33,423 nt of DNA, from the NCBI GenBank assembly GCA_900539655.1, contig UQCR01000080.1:1-33423 (forward strand). The letters are read 5' to 3'. A program made the position numbers and the translations under genes. Below are positions 24,754 to 31,865 of this stretch, one piece after another; position 1 is the stretch's first letter, and each line of letters begins with the position of its first letter. Origin of the DNA: an uncultured Robinsoniella sp. Lineage in GTDB: Bacteria; Bacillota; Clostridia; Lachnospirales; Lachnospiraceae. A model generated the notes under the pieces. The model worked only from the letters and a program-made list of their open reading frames with translations. It was not told where the DNA came from and ran no database searches.

Positions 24754-25869
24754 TTAAAATCCAAACTGGTAATGTTCATCAACGTTCTCTTTTGTCACGG
24801 CAACCGCCTCTGTCAATATAACATCGTCATAGCTTCTCCAATCCTTTTTATCCACCAGGATTTCCCTGGCAACTTCTATGCCTTTTTCAGCCACCTTATA
24901 TGGAGAGTTTTCTCCTGTACCAAAATATTTCCCTTCTTTGATCAGATCATATGCTTCTTTTGCCCCATCCGCTGCAGCAACCATATCCACACCTGTAATC
25001 CCTGCATTTTCCAGGGCCTCCATTCCTCCAAATAACATCTGGTCATTTTCTCCCAGCATACAATTCAAATCTTTGTTAGCCGTAATCAAATCCTCTGCCG
25101 CAGTTAATCCTTCTTCCCTTGTTCCGGCACCCCAGCCCTGTCCACGCAATGTAAATCTGGCTTCTTCATTAGATGCCTTACCATTTTTCATTAAGTCATC
25201 CTCAAATTGCTGAGCTGCTTTCCACGCTTCTTCTTCACTGTATCCGGCTCTGCTTTCAATGATTCCACAGAATAAGCCCAGCCTTCTTTCCATACATGCC
25301 ACATTTCCCTTTAATGCACTCAGGAGTACCGCAATGATTTCTTTGTCTTTGTCAAACTGATCGCCATATGCTTTTCCTACCAGTCTTCCATTTTGCTTGT
25401 TATCCGAATATATTGTAGTACATTGATCACACTCACCCACACCGCTGTCCAGATTAATCACCGGAATATCAGCTTCTGCTGCTGCATTGATGCTTGGGAT
25501 ACAGGCATCCGGTTCAACACTGTCCAAAAATATCAGGTCCATTCCCTGGGTTATAAATGTCTCCAAATTCTCAGCCTCTTTACTGGTATCACTATTGGCA
25601 TCCAAAACGGTACATTTCCATCCCTTCTCTTCCGATAGTTTTTTTACCGCATCCACCAGGCTGACAAAGTATGGGGAATCCTGTGTCTTTATTGCAAAAC
25701 CAACTTTAATATCCGACCCGTCCTGTCCGCCGGCTGTAACCTGTTCATCAACATCACCCTTTTCTGCCGTTGCTGCAGCGGTTTCTTTGCTTTGTCCGTT
25801 ACTGCCGCACCCCGCCATAGTTATAACCATCGTTAAACATAACACCGTACTTATAATTTTTCTCAACAT
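24754..25869 (-). CDS. Sugar-binding lipoprotein of CUT2 ABC transporter
   Basis: The 371-aa protein starts with a signal sequence and lipobox (TMAGC, lipidated C21). A low-complexity linker follows (about 23-50), then a periplasmic-binding-protein type I fold: VGFAIKTQDSPYFVSLVDAV, DLIFLDSVEPDACIPSINAA, IPVINLDSGV and CMLGENDQMLFGGMEAL. These match RbsB-type binding proteins for pentoses, hexoses or polyols. The start at 25869 has GGAGG 7 nt upstream; the longer frame from 25920 is not supported. An internal promoter candidate and hairpins lie upstream, and a strong hairpin lies downstream, consistent with higher expression than its partners. The sugar is not deducible. Confidence 0.94.
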   Translation of the reverse strand: MLRKIISTVLCLTMVITMAGCGSNGQSKETAAATAEKGDVDEQVTAGGQDGSDIKVGFAIKTQDSPYFVSLVDAVKKLSEEKGWKCTVLDANSDTSKEAENLETFITQGMDLIFLDSVEPDACIPSINAAAEADIPVINLDSGVGECDQCTTIYSDNKQNGRLVGKAYGDQFDKDKEIIAVLLSALKGNVACMERRLGLFCGIIESRAGYSEEEAWKAAQQFEDDLMKNGKASNEEARFTLRGQGWGAGTREEGLTAAEDLITANKDLNCMLGENDQMLFGGMEALENAGITGVDMVAAADGAKEAYDLIKEGKYFGTGENSPYKVAEKGIEVAREILVDKKDWRSYDDVILTEAVAVTKENVDEHYQFGF

Positions 25870-25915
25870 ATCAATACCTCCGCTTATTTTATTTCCCCGG
25901 TCAGCAAGCCTGGCG

Positions 25916-25931
25916 TACATGCTTGCATGTA
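25916..25931. repeat. 16-bp dyad upstream of the binding-protein gene
   Basis: TACATGC and GCATGTA are separated by TT. The dyad lies about 50 nt before the binding-protein start and could be an operator or a small RNA hairpin. Confidence 0.5.
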
Positions 25932-25953
25932 TATTTGGCTGCTGCCGCGAGGT

Positions 25954-25987
25954 TCAAATATCCCGCTGCCTGCTGCGCGGTATTTGA
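25954..25987 (-). other. Hairpin in the UroD to binding-protein gap
   Basis: Arms 25954-25966 and 25975-25987 pair in 12 of 13 positions (one mismatch, one G-U) around an 8-nt loop; the outer part is TCAAATA/TATTTGA. No T-run follows on the minus strand. It lies in the leader of the binding-protein gene. Confidence 0.65.
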
Positions 25988-26036
25988 CTATCATATGATT
26001 TACCGCAATTCCCACACATGAATTTTCAAACGCTCC

Positions 26037-26066
26037 GGTATATGTAATTCAATCAGTCCCTGTCAA
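26037..26066 (-). promoter_or_regulatory. Possible internal promoter for the transporter genes
   Basis: The minus strand has a perfect TTGACA (26061-26066), 18 bp, then TATACC (26037-26042). It lies in the 219-bp gap after the UroD-family gene, so the transporter could be transcribed separately from the kinase. Confidence 0.45.
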
Positions 26067-26088
26067 TTCCCAGGTCCTGAATCAATCT

Positions 26089-27213
26089 TTACCAGGCATA
26101 TACTCCGACCTCTTTTGCAATTTTTGCAAAGTTTACTATATTTTCTAATGGCATGTCATCCATAAAGTTACTGGTAGGCGCCATAATATATCCCCCTTCT
26201 TTTCCCAGGGACTGCACTCTCACCTCCATTTCCTTCTTCAGAGTTTCCAGAGAACCGATCAGCGCTGTCTGCTCATCAATGCCGCCATGGAAGATGAGCT
26301 TATTTCCAAATTCCTGTTGCAGCCGGAAGGTATCCATATCGTCTGCACTTGGCTGGATAGGATTTAAAATATCTACTCCTGTTGCAATAATGCCGTCTAA
26401 AATCTTATATACGGATCCGCAGGTGTGATGGAATATCTTCGCCTGGGGCGCCTTTGACTTAATAAAATCGTTTAATTTTTTACGTCTGGGAACAATCATT
26501 TCTTCAAATAGCTCCGGCGATATAATCGGTCCTCTCTGCGTCCCATAATCATCTCCTGTTTCCACGATCTGTATGTATTCTCCGCATTCTGTTAACAGCA
26601 CATCATAAAGCCCCATCTGTATTTCCAGAGTTTTATCCAGCAATCTGTTGGCAAATTCCTTATCCACCAGCATATCCACCAACATGTTTTCCATCCCCCG
26701 CAGCTCCCATGCAAGCTCAAAAAAACCATGTGAAACTGCTCTGGACGCTATTGCATAATCCGTTTGGTTATACAGATATTCTGCCCTTTCCTTCATTCCT
26801 CTCGCACGTCCCGGGGCATAAGGATCCGGCCATGGATAAGTATCAATATCTTCTATTTCTGCGTCTGCAAGGGGACTGCTGTGCCCCTGGGACAGGCCGT
26901 TTACCAGCTTTTTCTTAATGCCGAACTCATTTGTAATAATTCCTTCGTCGTCATATACCGGTTCATATCCATCCGGCGGAAGTAGAAATACATGCCGGAA
27001 ATCTCCTCCCATTTTTTCCATCAGTTCATCATTATACAATGCGGAACTCTCATCCGGACGAATTATAAGGTCTTCGCTTTCCACCTGAAAATACTCTTTT
27101 ACCCTCCTGAAGGTGGGATTGGTCATTCCCGATGCGGTGGAACCGATGTCAACTGCCACGCGGTCCGGCTTCCTGTGTTCCAAAATACACTGCACTCTTT
27201 CTCTGGGTGTCAT
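26089..27213 (-). CDS. Uroporphyrinogen decarboxylase (UroD)-family protein of unknown substrate
   Basis: The 374-aa protein has the UroD/MtaA-like TIM-barrel pattern: MTPRERVQCILEHRKPDRVA at the start, RGPIISPELFEEMIVPRRK, HHTCGSVYKIL (262-272) and FHGGIDEQ (308-315). True UroD makes coproporphyrinogen, and MtaA-type relatives transfer methyl groups using a zinc site with an HxC motif and a later cysteine. Here H263/C265 are present, but the later position reads YIMAPTSNF without cysteine. I therefore do not assign decarboxylase or methyltransferase activity. It sits between the sugar kinase and the sugar-binding protein under the same promoter, and GGAGG precedes its start. Similar proteins occur in other Clostridia sugar operons, to my knowledge without a proven role. 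Confidence 0.88.
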   Translation of the reverse strand: MTPRERVQCILEHRKPDRVAVDIGSTASGMTNPTFRRVKEYFQVESEDLIIRPDESSALYNDELMEKMGGDFRHVFLLPPDGYEPVYDDEGIITNEFGIKKKLVNGLSQGHSSPLADAEIEDIDTYPWPDPYAPGRARGMKERAEYLYNQTDYAIASRAVSHGFFELAWELRGMENMLVDMLVDKEFANRLLDKTLEIQMGLYDVLLTECGEYIQIVETGDDYGTQRGPIISPELFEEMIVPRRKKLNDFIKSKAPQAKIFHHTCGSVYKILDGIIATGVDILNPIQPSADDMDTFRLQQEFGNKLIFHGGIDEQTALIGSLETLKKEMEVRVQSLGKEGGYIMAPTSNFMDDMPLENIVNFAKIAKEVGVYAW

Positions 27214-27279
27214 TTTTATTCCTCCTTTTTTCTCAGTGCTGAATTTCGTAAATGCAGTACTATTCCCCTGCTCTTATAT

Positions 27280-28785
27280 CTATAACTGCATCCCAGCCAG
27301 CTCTTCAAACTGCGCTTTCATTGCAGGATATAGCTTTTTATATAATCCATAAAGCCTGTCATACTTTTCATAGTTTGCTTCCTTTACAGCTACCGGTTCA
27401 AACTTCAGAAATTTCTCCCCGTCCTGAAAAGAATCCAGAATCCCCGCTCCATATGCAGCATTTATCATATTTCCCATAGCAGTTGCTTCTTCACATTCAG
27501 CGAGATACAAGGGCTTTGCAAGCACTTCTGCAAATATTTCCATCCAGATGCTGCTTTTTGCAATTCCCCCCGCTATCCTGAGCTTTCTTGCCACGGCGCC
27601 TTCTTCCCCCAGTAACTCCATAATTTCCCTGACAGCCAGAGCATTTCCCTCCATAATTGCCCTTAGAAAATGCTCCCTGCCATGATTTGGCGATAATCCA
27701 AAAAATAAGCCTCTCATACTCCCATCCCATTGGGGGCACCGTTGCCCCACTAAAGTGGGAAGAAATAAAAGTTTATCAGCACCTGCCTTTACCTGCTCCG
27801 CCATCCGGTTCATTTCTTCATATACATTTTCCGAATTGAAGTCCTGCATGAACTTATCCCGGAACCAACGGTAATTACCGCCTCCAAAATCAACTCCCGC
27901 CATATTACACCATGTCCCCGGCACAATGTGGTGGTAAACGTGGAGCGAACCGCTTCTTACCGGCTTACCGGTACACACCCCAAGGGCGGTGACTGTACCT
28001 CCCGTAATAAAAGCATCCCCGTCTTTTGTAATTCCGCATCCAAGTCCGCAGGAAACTGCGTCCATAGCACCTGCGACCACCGGCGTTCCCATAAGCAGAC
28101 CGGTGTTATCTCCTGCCTGTGCCGTAATATTTCCCACAAGATCAAAACACTGGTACAGCCTGGGCAGTTTATCTATGTCCAGTTCACAGGCTTTCACCAA
28201 CTCCTCCGACCATTCCCCCTTTTCAACATCAAACAGCTGGGTCAGGCCTCCTTCTGAAATATTGCAGGAAAATATGCCGGTCAGTTTATACGCAAGGAAT
28301 CCGGCAGCATTTAATATCTTACAGGTTAGCTGATAATGCTTTGGAAAATTGTTTTTAAACCACATCAGCTTCGGCGCTACATTGGATTCATCATTGCGGT
28401 TTCCATTAATCTGCGTCAATATTTCCTGCCCCACGTTGACATCAATCCATCTCTTTTCCATAACTGCACGTCGGTCTGTCCAGATCATTGCATTATGAAG
28501 AACTTCTCCATCTCGTCCTACCGGTATCATTGCACTGCTCTGGCTGTCGATACCCACCACAGCGATCTGGCTGCTGCTGACTCCGGATTTCCACAATACC
28601 TCACGAATTGTTTCTCTTGCTCCCAGCCACCACTCATTGGGATCCTGCTCTACTGCACCGTTCTCTCCAAAAAAAGTCTTGTGTTCTCTGGATGCAATTC
28701 CAACCATGGCGCCTTCTCCGTTAAACAACGCCGTCTTACAGCTGGATGTCCCCAGGTCAATACTGATAATGTACTGTTTATCCAT
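27280..28785 (-). CDS. FGGY-family carbohydrate kinase (xylulokinase-like)
   Basis: The 501-aa kinase has the N-terminal phosphate loop IDLGTSSCKTALF (9-21), GIDSQSSAMIPV (78-89), an AGAMDAVSCG block with the expected catalytic D242, GGTVTALG (262-269), and a C-terminal RIAGGIAKSSIWMEIFAEVL segment. This is the layout of XylB-like kinases that phosphorylate ketoses or polyols. It is the first gene of the carbohydrate operon and is preceded by AGAGG and a leader of about 395 nt. It would phosphorylate the sugar brought in by the ABC transporter. No isomerase, dehydrogenase or aldolase is linked in this window, so the substrate is open. Xylulokinase should not be assumed. Confidence 0.93.
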   Translation of the reverse strand: MDKQYIISIDLGTSSCKTALFNGEGAMVGIASREHKTFFGENGAVEQDPNEWWLGARETIREVLWKSGVSSSQIAVVGIDSQSSAMIPVGRDGEVLHNAMIWTDRRAVMEKRWIDVNVGQEILTQINGNRNDESNVAPKLMWFKNNFPKHYQLTCKILNAAGFLAYKLTGIFSCNISEGGLTQLFDVEKGEWSEELVKACELDIDKLPRLYQCFDLVGNITAQAGDNTGLLMGTPVVAGAMDAVSCGLGCGITKDGDAFITGGTVTALGVCTGKPVRSGSLHVYHHIVPGTWCNMAGVDFGGGNYRWFRDKFMQDFNSENVYEEMNRMAEQVKAGADKLLFLPTLVGQRCPQWDGSMRGLFFGLSPNHGREHFLRAIMEGNALAVREIMELLGEEGAVARKLRIAGGIAKSSIWMEIFAEVLAKPLYLAECEEATAMGNMINAAYGAGILDSFQDGEKFLKFEPVAVKEANYEKYDRLYGLYKKLYPAMKAQFEELAGMQL

Positions 28786-28820
28786 TTTCTTTTTCCTCTT
28801 TGTTTAGTTGATAGTTAAAT

Positions 28821-28860
28821 ATTGTTTGTTTAAGATTCAACGTTTATGTTTATTTTTTGT
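28821..28860. promoter_or_regulatory. TTGTTTG/TGTTTATT boxes before the kinase gene
   Basis: TTGTTTGTTT (28822-28831) and ATGTTTATT (28846-28854) lie within the transcribed leader shortly before the FGGY kinase. They match the boxes found at the two divergent promoters and may be extra regulator sites. Confidence 0.4.
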
Positions 28861-28899
28861 TTTGTTTTAATTTCTGGCTGATGGCTGCTGTTATGCTGT

Positions 28900-29110
28900 T
28901 CTTGTTTGATGCTCTGTGCTTTGTGCTTTGTGCTCTGTATTGCTCTCTGTTCGGTGCTCTGTATTGCTCTCTGTTTAGTGCTCTGTGTTTGGTAGTCTTT
29001 GTTTGCTACTCTGTGTTGCTCTCTGTTTAGTACCCTGTGTTTGGTAGTCTTTGTTTGCTGCTCTGTATTTCGGCACTTTCTGTTTGGTATTCTGTGTGTT
29101 TGCTGTCTGA
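28900..29110 (-). repeat. Degenerate tandem-repeat leader, transcript nearly free of U
   Basis: Two 24-bp units (28930-28953, 28954-28977) are followed by two units of about 52 bp (28978-29029 and 29030-29085). The first 31 bp of the 52-bp units differ at three positions. All share a CTCTGTRTTGCTCTCTGTTT-like core. By my count the plus strand has only 11 A in 28921-29100, so the minus-strand RNA is about half A and 6% U. It lies inside the leader of the carbohydrate operon. Small frames here are low-complexity and not credible genes. Confidence 0.85.
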
Positions 29111-29173
29111 TTTATTATGTCTGGTATCTGTCCCCTGATATTCAGTGTTTAATATTTGTTTGTTGTGTTTGTT

Positions 29174-29182
29174 TTGTTTATA
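29174..29182. promoter_or_regulatory. Operator box at +1 of the kinase operon
   Basis: TTGTTTATA covers the predicted start point of the minus-strand promoter. It matches the other boxes in this region and is a likely DeoR-family repressor site. Confidence 0.5.
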
Positions 29183-29187
29183 GTTAC

Positions 29188-29216
29188 ATATAATCATATT
29201 CGCATCCTTTTGTCAA
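29188..29216 (-). promoter_or_regulatory. Promoter of the carbohydrate operon
   Basis: On the minus strand a perfect TTGACA (29211-29216), 17 bp, then TTATAT (29188-29193) with an extended TG at -14/-15. The start near 29181 gives a leader of about 395 nt to the FGGY kinase. Confidence 0.65.
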
Positions 29217-29223
29217 GCCTTTT

Positions 29224-29273
29224 TTGTTTATTCTTATACTATTTTGTTTTATTTAAATATTTTTTTGTTTATT
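29224..29273. promoter_or_regulatory. Three phased operator boxes
   Basis: TTGTTTATT at 29224-29232, TTGTTTTAT at 29244-29252 and TTGTTTATT at 29265-29273 are direct repeats. Their G residues are 20 and 21 bp apart, about two helical turns each. They lie just upstream of the kinase-operon -35. Such spaced direct repeats are typical of DeoR-family sites. Confidence 0.6.
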
Positions 29274-29333
29274 TAATACATTACTTTAATTCCACTCCCA
29301 CAATTTTGTCCCATATCGTATCATATATATACA

Positions 29334-29341
29334 AATAAACA
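29334..29341. promoter_or_regulatory. Inverted operator box upstream of the deoR-type promoter
   Basis: AATAAACA is the reverse complement of the TGTTTATT core. It lies 20 bp before the -35 of the regulator gene, so it faces that promoter as the phased boxes face the kinase promoter. Confidence 0.45.
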
Positions 29342-29360
29342 TTTTATTACAACTACCCTA

Positions 29361-29389
29361 TTGTAATTTTTTTCACTTAATTATATAAT
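29361..29389 (+). promoter_or_regulatory. Promoter of the DeoR-family regulator gene
   Basis: TTGTAA (29361-29366), 17 bp, and a perfect TATAAT (29384-29389). The start is near 29396, inside an operator box, which suggests autoregulation. Confidence 0.7.
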
Positions 29390-29391
29390 AG

Positions 29392-29400
29392 AATAAACAA
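29392..29400. promoter_or_regulatory. Operator box at +1 of the regulator gene
   Basis: AATAAACAA is the exact reverse complement of TTGTTTATT and covers the predicted start point. Relative to its own promoter it has the same orientation as the +1 box of the kinase operon. Confidence 0.55.
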
Positions 29401-29457
29401 ACTCAAGTCAAATATGTTTTATTTGTGTTTGATTCTTTTGAAAGGAACAAAAATTGT

Positions 29458-30252
29458 ATGAAAATCAAACGAACAGATCAGATAATTGAATATATGCGTA
29501 CTCACGGCGGAGTTGCAAATGTGGTAGACTTATGTGAGAAATTCGGGGTTTCAGATATGACCATCCGAAGAGACCTTCAGACACTGGAAAATAACAAGAC
29601 CGTTATCCGTCATTACGGAGGCGCCACTCTGATACAGGAAATAACCACCTCTGTAAATGCCGCTCCGTTCCAAACAAGGCTCAATGTAAACCAGCAGATT
29701 AAAATGAGTTTAGGGCTGGCTGCGGCTGAATACCTGCAAAAAGCCAGTATGCTTCCCACATGTAATGCGGTTTATATCGCCTCCGGTACAACTTTGTATA
29801 GTATGGCACTTCAGATCAATTATTCGCTAAATAATACTACCTTAGTAACTGACAACGTCAGTGTATCCCAGGTATTGGCAAGCCATCCGGACTACACCGT
29901 AATATCCATTGGAGGCCAGTTAATTCTTCCCTCTCTGAACGCGGTAGGCCACGTTGCCGAAAATATGATTCGCAGCTTTTCATTTGACTATGCTTTTATC
30001 AGCGCAGCTGCAATAGATGAAAACGGTTATATCTATAACTACAATTATATAGAGGCAGGTACTTTTACTGCAGTTCTGGAATCAAGCCGTCATATCATCG
30101 TAGTAGCTGATTCTTCGAAATTTATGAAAAAAACCTTTGTACAGCTCTGCCAGCTAAAAAAAGGATATACCCTCATTACAGATTCGGGTATATCCCAGGA
30201 CTTTTATCATACACTGGTTAAGAATGAAGTGGATGTGATCGTAGCACCATAA
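29458..30252 (+). CDS. DeoR-family transcriptional regulator
   Basis: The 264-aa protein has an N-terminal winged helix (RTDQIIEYMRTHGGV, DLCEKFGVSDMTIRRDLQTLE, VIRHYGGA; about residues 5-57) and a DeoR C-terminal effector domain with YIASGTTLYSMA (the SGTT phosphosugar-binding loop), TLVTDNVSVSQVL, SIGGQL and ADSSKFMKKTF. Such regulators usually sense a sugar phosphate and repress a neighbouring uptake and kinase operon. I start at 29458 (MKIKR), with AAAGGA 11 nt upstream; a GTG at 29425 would place the start in the promoter-operator region and is less likely. It is divergent from the kinase operon and flanked by TTGTTTATT-type boxes. The effector may be the product of the FGGY kinase. Confidence 0.93.
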   Translation: MKIKRTDQIIEYMRTHGGVANVVDLCEKFGVSDMTIRRDLQTLENNKTVIRHYGGATLIQEITTSVNAAPFQTRLNVNQQIKMSLGLAAAEYLQKASMLPTCNAVYIASGTTLYSMALQINYSLNNTTLVTDNVSVSQVLASHPDYTVISIGGQLILPSLNAVGHVAENMIRSFSFDYAFISAAAIDENGYIYNYNYIEAGTFTAVLESSRHIIVVADSSKFMKKTFVQLCQLKKGYTLITDSGISQDFYHTLVKNEVDVIVAP

Positions 30253-30314
30253 TGGTTTGATCTCTCTTTGTCTAACTACGATTGTGTATCTTGTTATGAT
30301 TTTATATATGAATA

Positions 30315-30348
30315 AGGGAGGTTTGATTCCTGTGAATCAAACCTCCCT
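30315..30348 (+). terminator. Perfect 14-bp hairpin after the regulator gene
   Basis: AGGGAGGTTTGATT (30315-30328) and AATCAAACCTCCCT (30335-30348) enclose a 6-nt loop, 62 bp after the regulator stop. No T-run follows, so it may act as a 3'-end stabiliser or a terminator that needs other factors. Confidence 0.55.
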
Positions 30349-30369
30349 AATGATCGGCTACCTAAATAC

Positions 30370-30512
30370 CAATATGATTGATATCTCTCTCGATCAAGAT
30401 TTTGTTTTTTCTACCGCCTCAATGGCATTATCCAAAAGATTTTCAATAATAGTAATCCAATAACATCTTTGATATTTAACTCCCGAGGTATTTCTAGTGT
30501 ACCAACTAGTTG
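30370..30512 (-). pseudogene. Decayed GHKL sensor histidine kinase fragment
   Basis: On the minus strand two frames together give a GHKL-type kinase segment. One reads LVGTLEIPRELNIKDV. After a frameshift near 30464 the next reads WITIIENLLDNAIEAVEKTKS, and past an in-frame TGA (30394-30396) comes SREISI. This is the region before and through the N-box of AgrC/LytS-like kinases. A stop at 30513-30515 closes the upstream side, and the match ends about 20 bp before the 30315-30348 hairpin. No other part of the kinase was found. It is a short relic. Confidence 0.7.
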
Positions 30513-30515
30513 TTA

Positions 30516-30968
30516 TTCGAGATATCAGTGCTGAATATTTTGTCAACCTGCAAGGCAGAGGATGGAGGAATAGCGGGCGATACACAAATATCCCAGATAG
30601 GTGAATGCAAGTTTATCACTGTATAAACTACTTTTTCAAATCTTCCAGGGAGTTGAGATATGGTTAACCTTGATGGCGTAAAAGTTTGTAATTTCACCTG
30701 TTAAAGGATCGTATTTTAAATTTAATCATTATAAAGCCTGCTAATGCGACGCAAATCGGCTATGGACTTGACAATTCTTCGATTTCTCATGTGCAGCGCT
30801 CAATCCAATCTAAGGGTTTCCGTGCTCCGGAACGCCGTTTTCCATTCTTTCGGAATCACGATTTCTTGGAACAGAATCTTCACCTGCCCGAATAAACCAA
30901 TCTAAACTATTTATTGCAGGCAGATTTTCTGCCTGCACTTGGCACGCAATCGCATGTGCTTTTATATA
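30516..30968. other. Non-coding region with decayed reading frames
   Basis: No intact gene is visible. On the plus strand 30692-30895 is open for 67 codons without a start. The opposite strand over about 30800-30900 is also partly open. Neither translation is recognised. On the minus strand near 30640-30740 another short frame (KYDPLTGEITNFYAIKVNH) looks protein-like but is broken. A 9-bp hairpin (TGCAGGCAG/CTGCCTGCA, 30915-30937) lies at the right. I read the stretch as eroded accessory DNA. Confidence 0.45.
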
Positions 30969-31008
30969 TAAAAAAAGGGCCGGAAGCTCAACTAAGAGCT
31001 TTCAGCCC
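30969..31008 (-). terminator. Intrinsic terminator of the secreted Ig-like protein gene
   Basis: Arms 30977-30989 and 30996-31008 (GGGC and AAGCTC blocks, with one mismatch and one G-U) form a hairpin followed on the minus strand by eight bases that are nearly all T. It lies about 110 bp after the stop. Confidence 0.8.
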
Positions 31009-31116
31009 AATCATTATCATAGAAGTCCCGTATTTACAGACTTTTCTTAACACACGTGTAACCCCACTTATTTTGATATCTTTACAAAAAGAAATCATAA
31101 ACATTCACTATTTAAA

Positions 31117-31764
31117 TTAATCAATAACCGCACCAATATCGTTTTTAGGGATTCTCACCTTAGTTATAGGACTTTTCTTTCCAGTCGTATCTTTTAATCG
31201 AACCAAACAGTAACCATGCGTATCAGTACTAAAACTTGGAGTTGCTTCAATACCTTTCTTACTTAAGATTGTGCCAAATTTATACCATGGATCAGAGCCT
31301 TCATTATGAACCACTTTGATATAAACAACACAGCCTATTTTACCCCTAACTGTTAATACTCCGGATTCATAAATTACCTTGGGAGCTTTCAAAATAATAT
31401 TGTCTGCTTTGTTAACAACCTTTTTAGTTACTATCTTTCCTTTTTTTCCATTAGCCATATTTACTAGATAGAATTTAATTTTAGAATTCAACTTTTGCTT
31501 TTTTATCCTGATCGTCTTTATTCCTTCCTTTTTGAAGGACTTAGAAGCAAGAGTCTTATTACCTTTTTTTATGTACAGTTTCGTGTTTGAATACACATAC
31601 ACCTTTATTTTTGTGGTTTTTGTTGTGATTGGAGTAATAACAGTAGGGTTGTATTTCATATTTTGTGTCGGCACATTAGTTCTAGCATCTGCGTCAATAG
31701 TAGTTACCAATAGTATTGTACAAAGAAAACACGTTAAACAAATTATTTTTTTAATAATTTTCAT
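31117..31764 (-). CDS. Small secreted protein with Ig-like domains
   Basis: The 215-aa protein has a clear signal peptide (about residues 1-27, basic start, hydrophobic core, ADA cleavage region). Two beta-rich segments follow. The first (about 48-120, KIKVYVYSNTKLYIKKGNKT ... KIVTKKVV) has the pattern of bacterial Ig-like surface modules; the second (about 127-208) is similar in outline but divergent. The mature protein is very lysine-rich and basic. No anchor, sortase motif or enzymatic motif is present. The gene is noticeably more AT-rich than its neighbours, which may indicate separate acquisition. AAAGGTGAT precedes the start. Its function is unknown; surface binding or an adhesin-like role is only a guess. 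Confidence 0.75.
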   Translation of the reverse strand: MKIIKKIICLTCFLCTILLVTTIDADARTNVPTQNMKYNPTVITPITTKTTKIKVYVYSNTKLYIKKGNKTLASKSFKKEGIKTIRIKKQKLNSKIKFYLVNMANGKKGKIVTKKVVNKADNIILKAPKVIYESGVLTVRGKIGCVVYIKVVHNEGSDPWYKFGTILSKKGIEATPSFSTDTHGYCLVRLKDTTGKKSPITKVRIPKNDIGAVID

Positions 31765-31835
31765 TATATCACCTTTCCTCTATTTCACCAGTTAGCGTTA
31801 TAAGATAGAATCCATAATCAATATATTCATGAATT

Positions 31836-31865
31836 AGTATATCATATTATCATCACATTTTTCAC
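31836..31865 (-). promoter_or_regulatory. Promoter candidate of the secreted Ig-like protein
   Basis: The minus strand has GTGAAA (31860-31865), 18 bp, then TATACT (31836-31841) with an extended TG. It lies about 72 nt before the coding region. Confidence 0.45.

Noticed and set aside
26089..27213. Calling the gene hemE
   Set aside because: The context is sugar uptake, no heme genes are nearby, and the sequence is of the divergent UroD-like type.
27280..28785. Calling the kinase xylulokinase (xylB)
   Set aside because: The FGGY family has many substrates, and no xylose isomerase or other xylose gene is linked.
28835..28852. Catabolite (cre) site around CAACGTTTATG
   Set aside because: Four conserved outer positions mismatch the CcpA consensus.
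28900..29100. Possible TRAP-like GAG repeats in the A-rich leader RNA
   Set aside because: GAG triplets occur but not at the regular 2-3 nt spacing that TRAP needs.
28900..29110. CRISPR-like array
   Set aside because: Units are degenerate, directly abutting and of unequal length, with no unique spacers and no cas genes.
28999..29338. Two small plus-strand frames rich in Cys, Phe and Leu
   Set aside because: They arise from T/G-rich repeat DNA and have no ribosome site or protein-like composition.
30506..30697. 63-codon minus-strand frame with an apparent protein-like sequence
   Set aside because: No ribosome site or family is recognised, and the surrounding region is clearly decayed.
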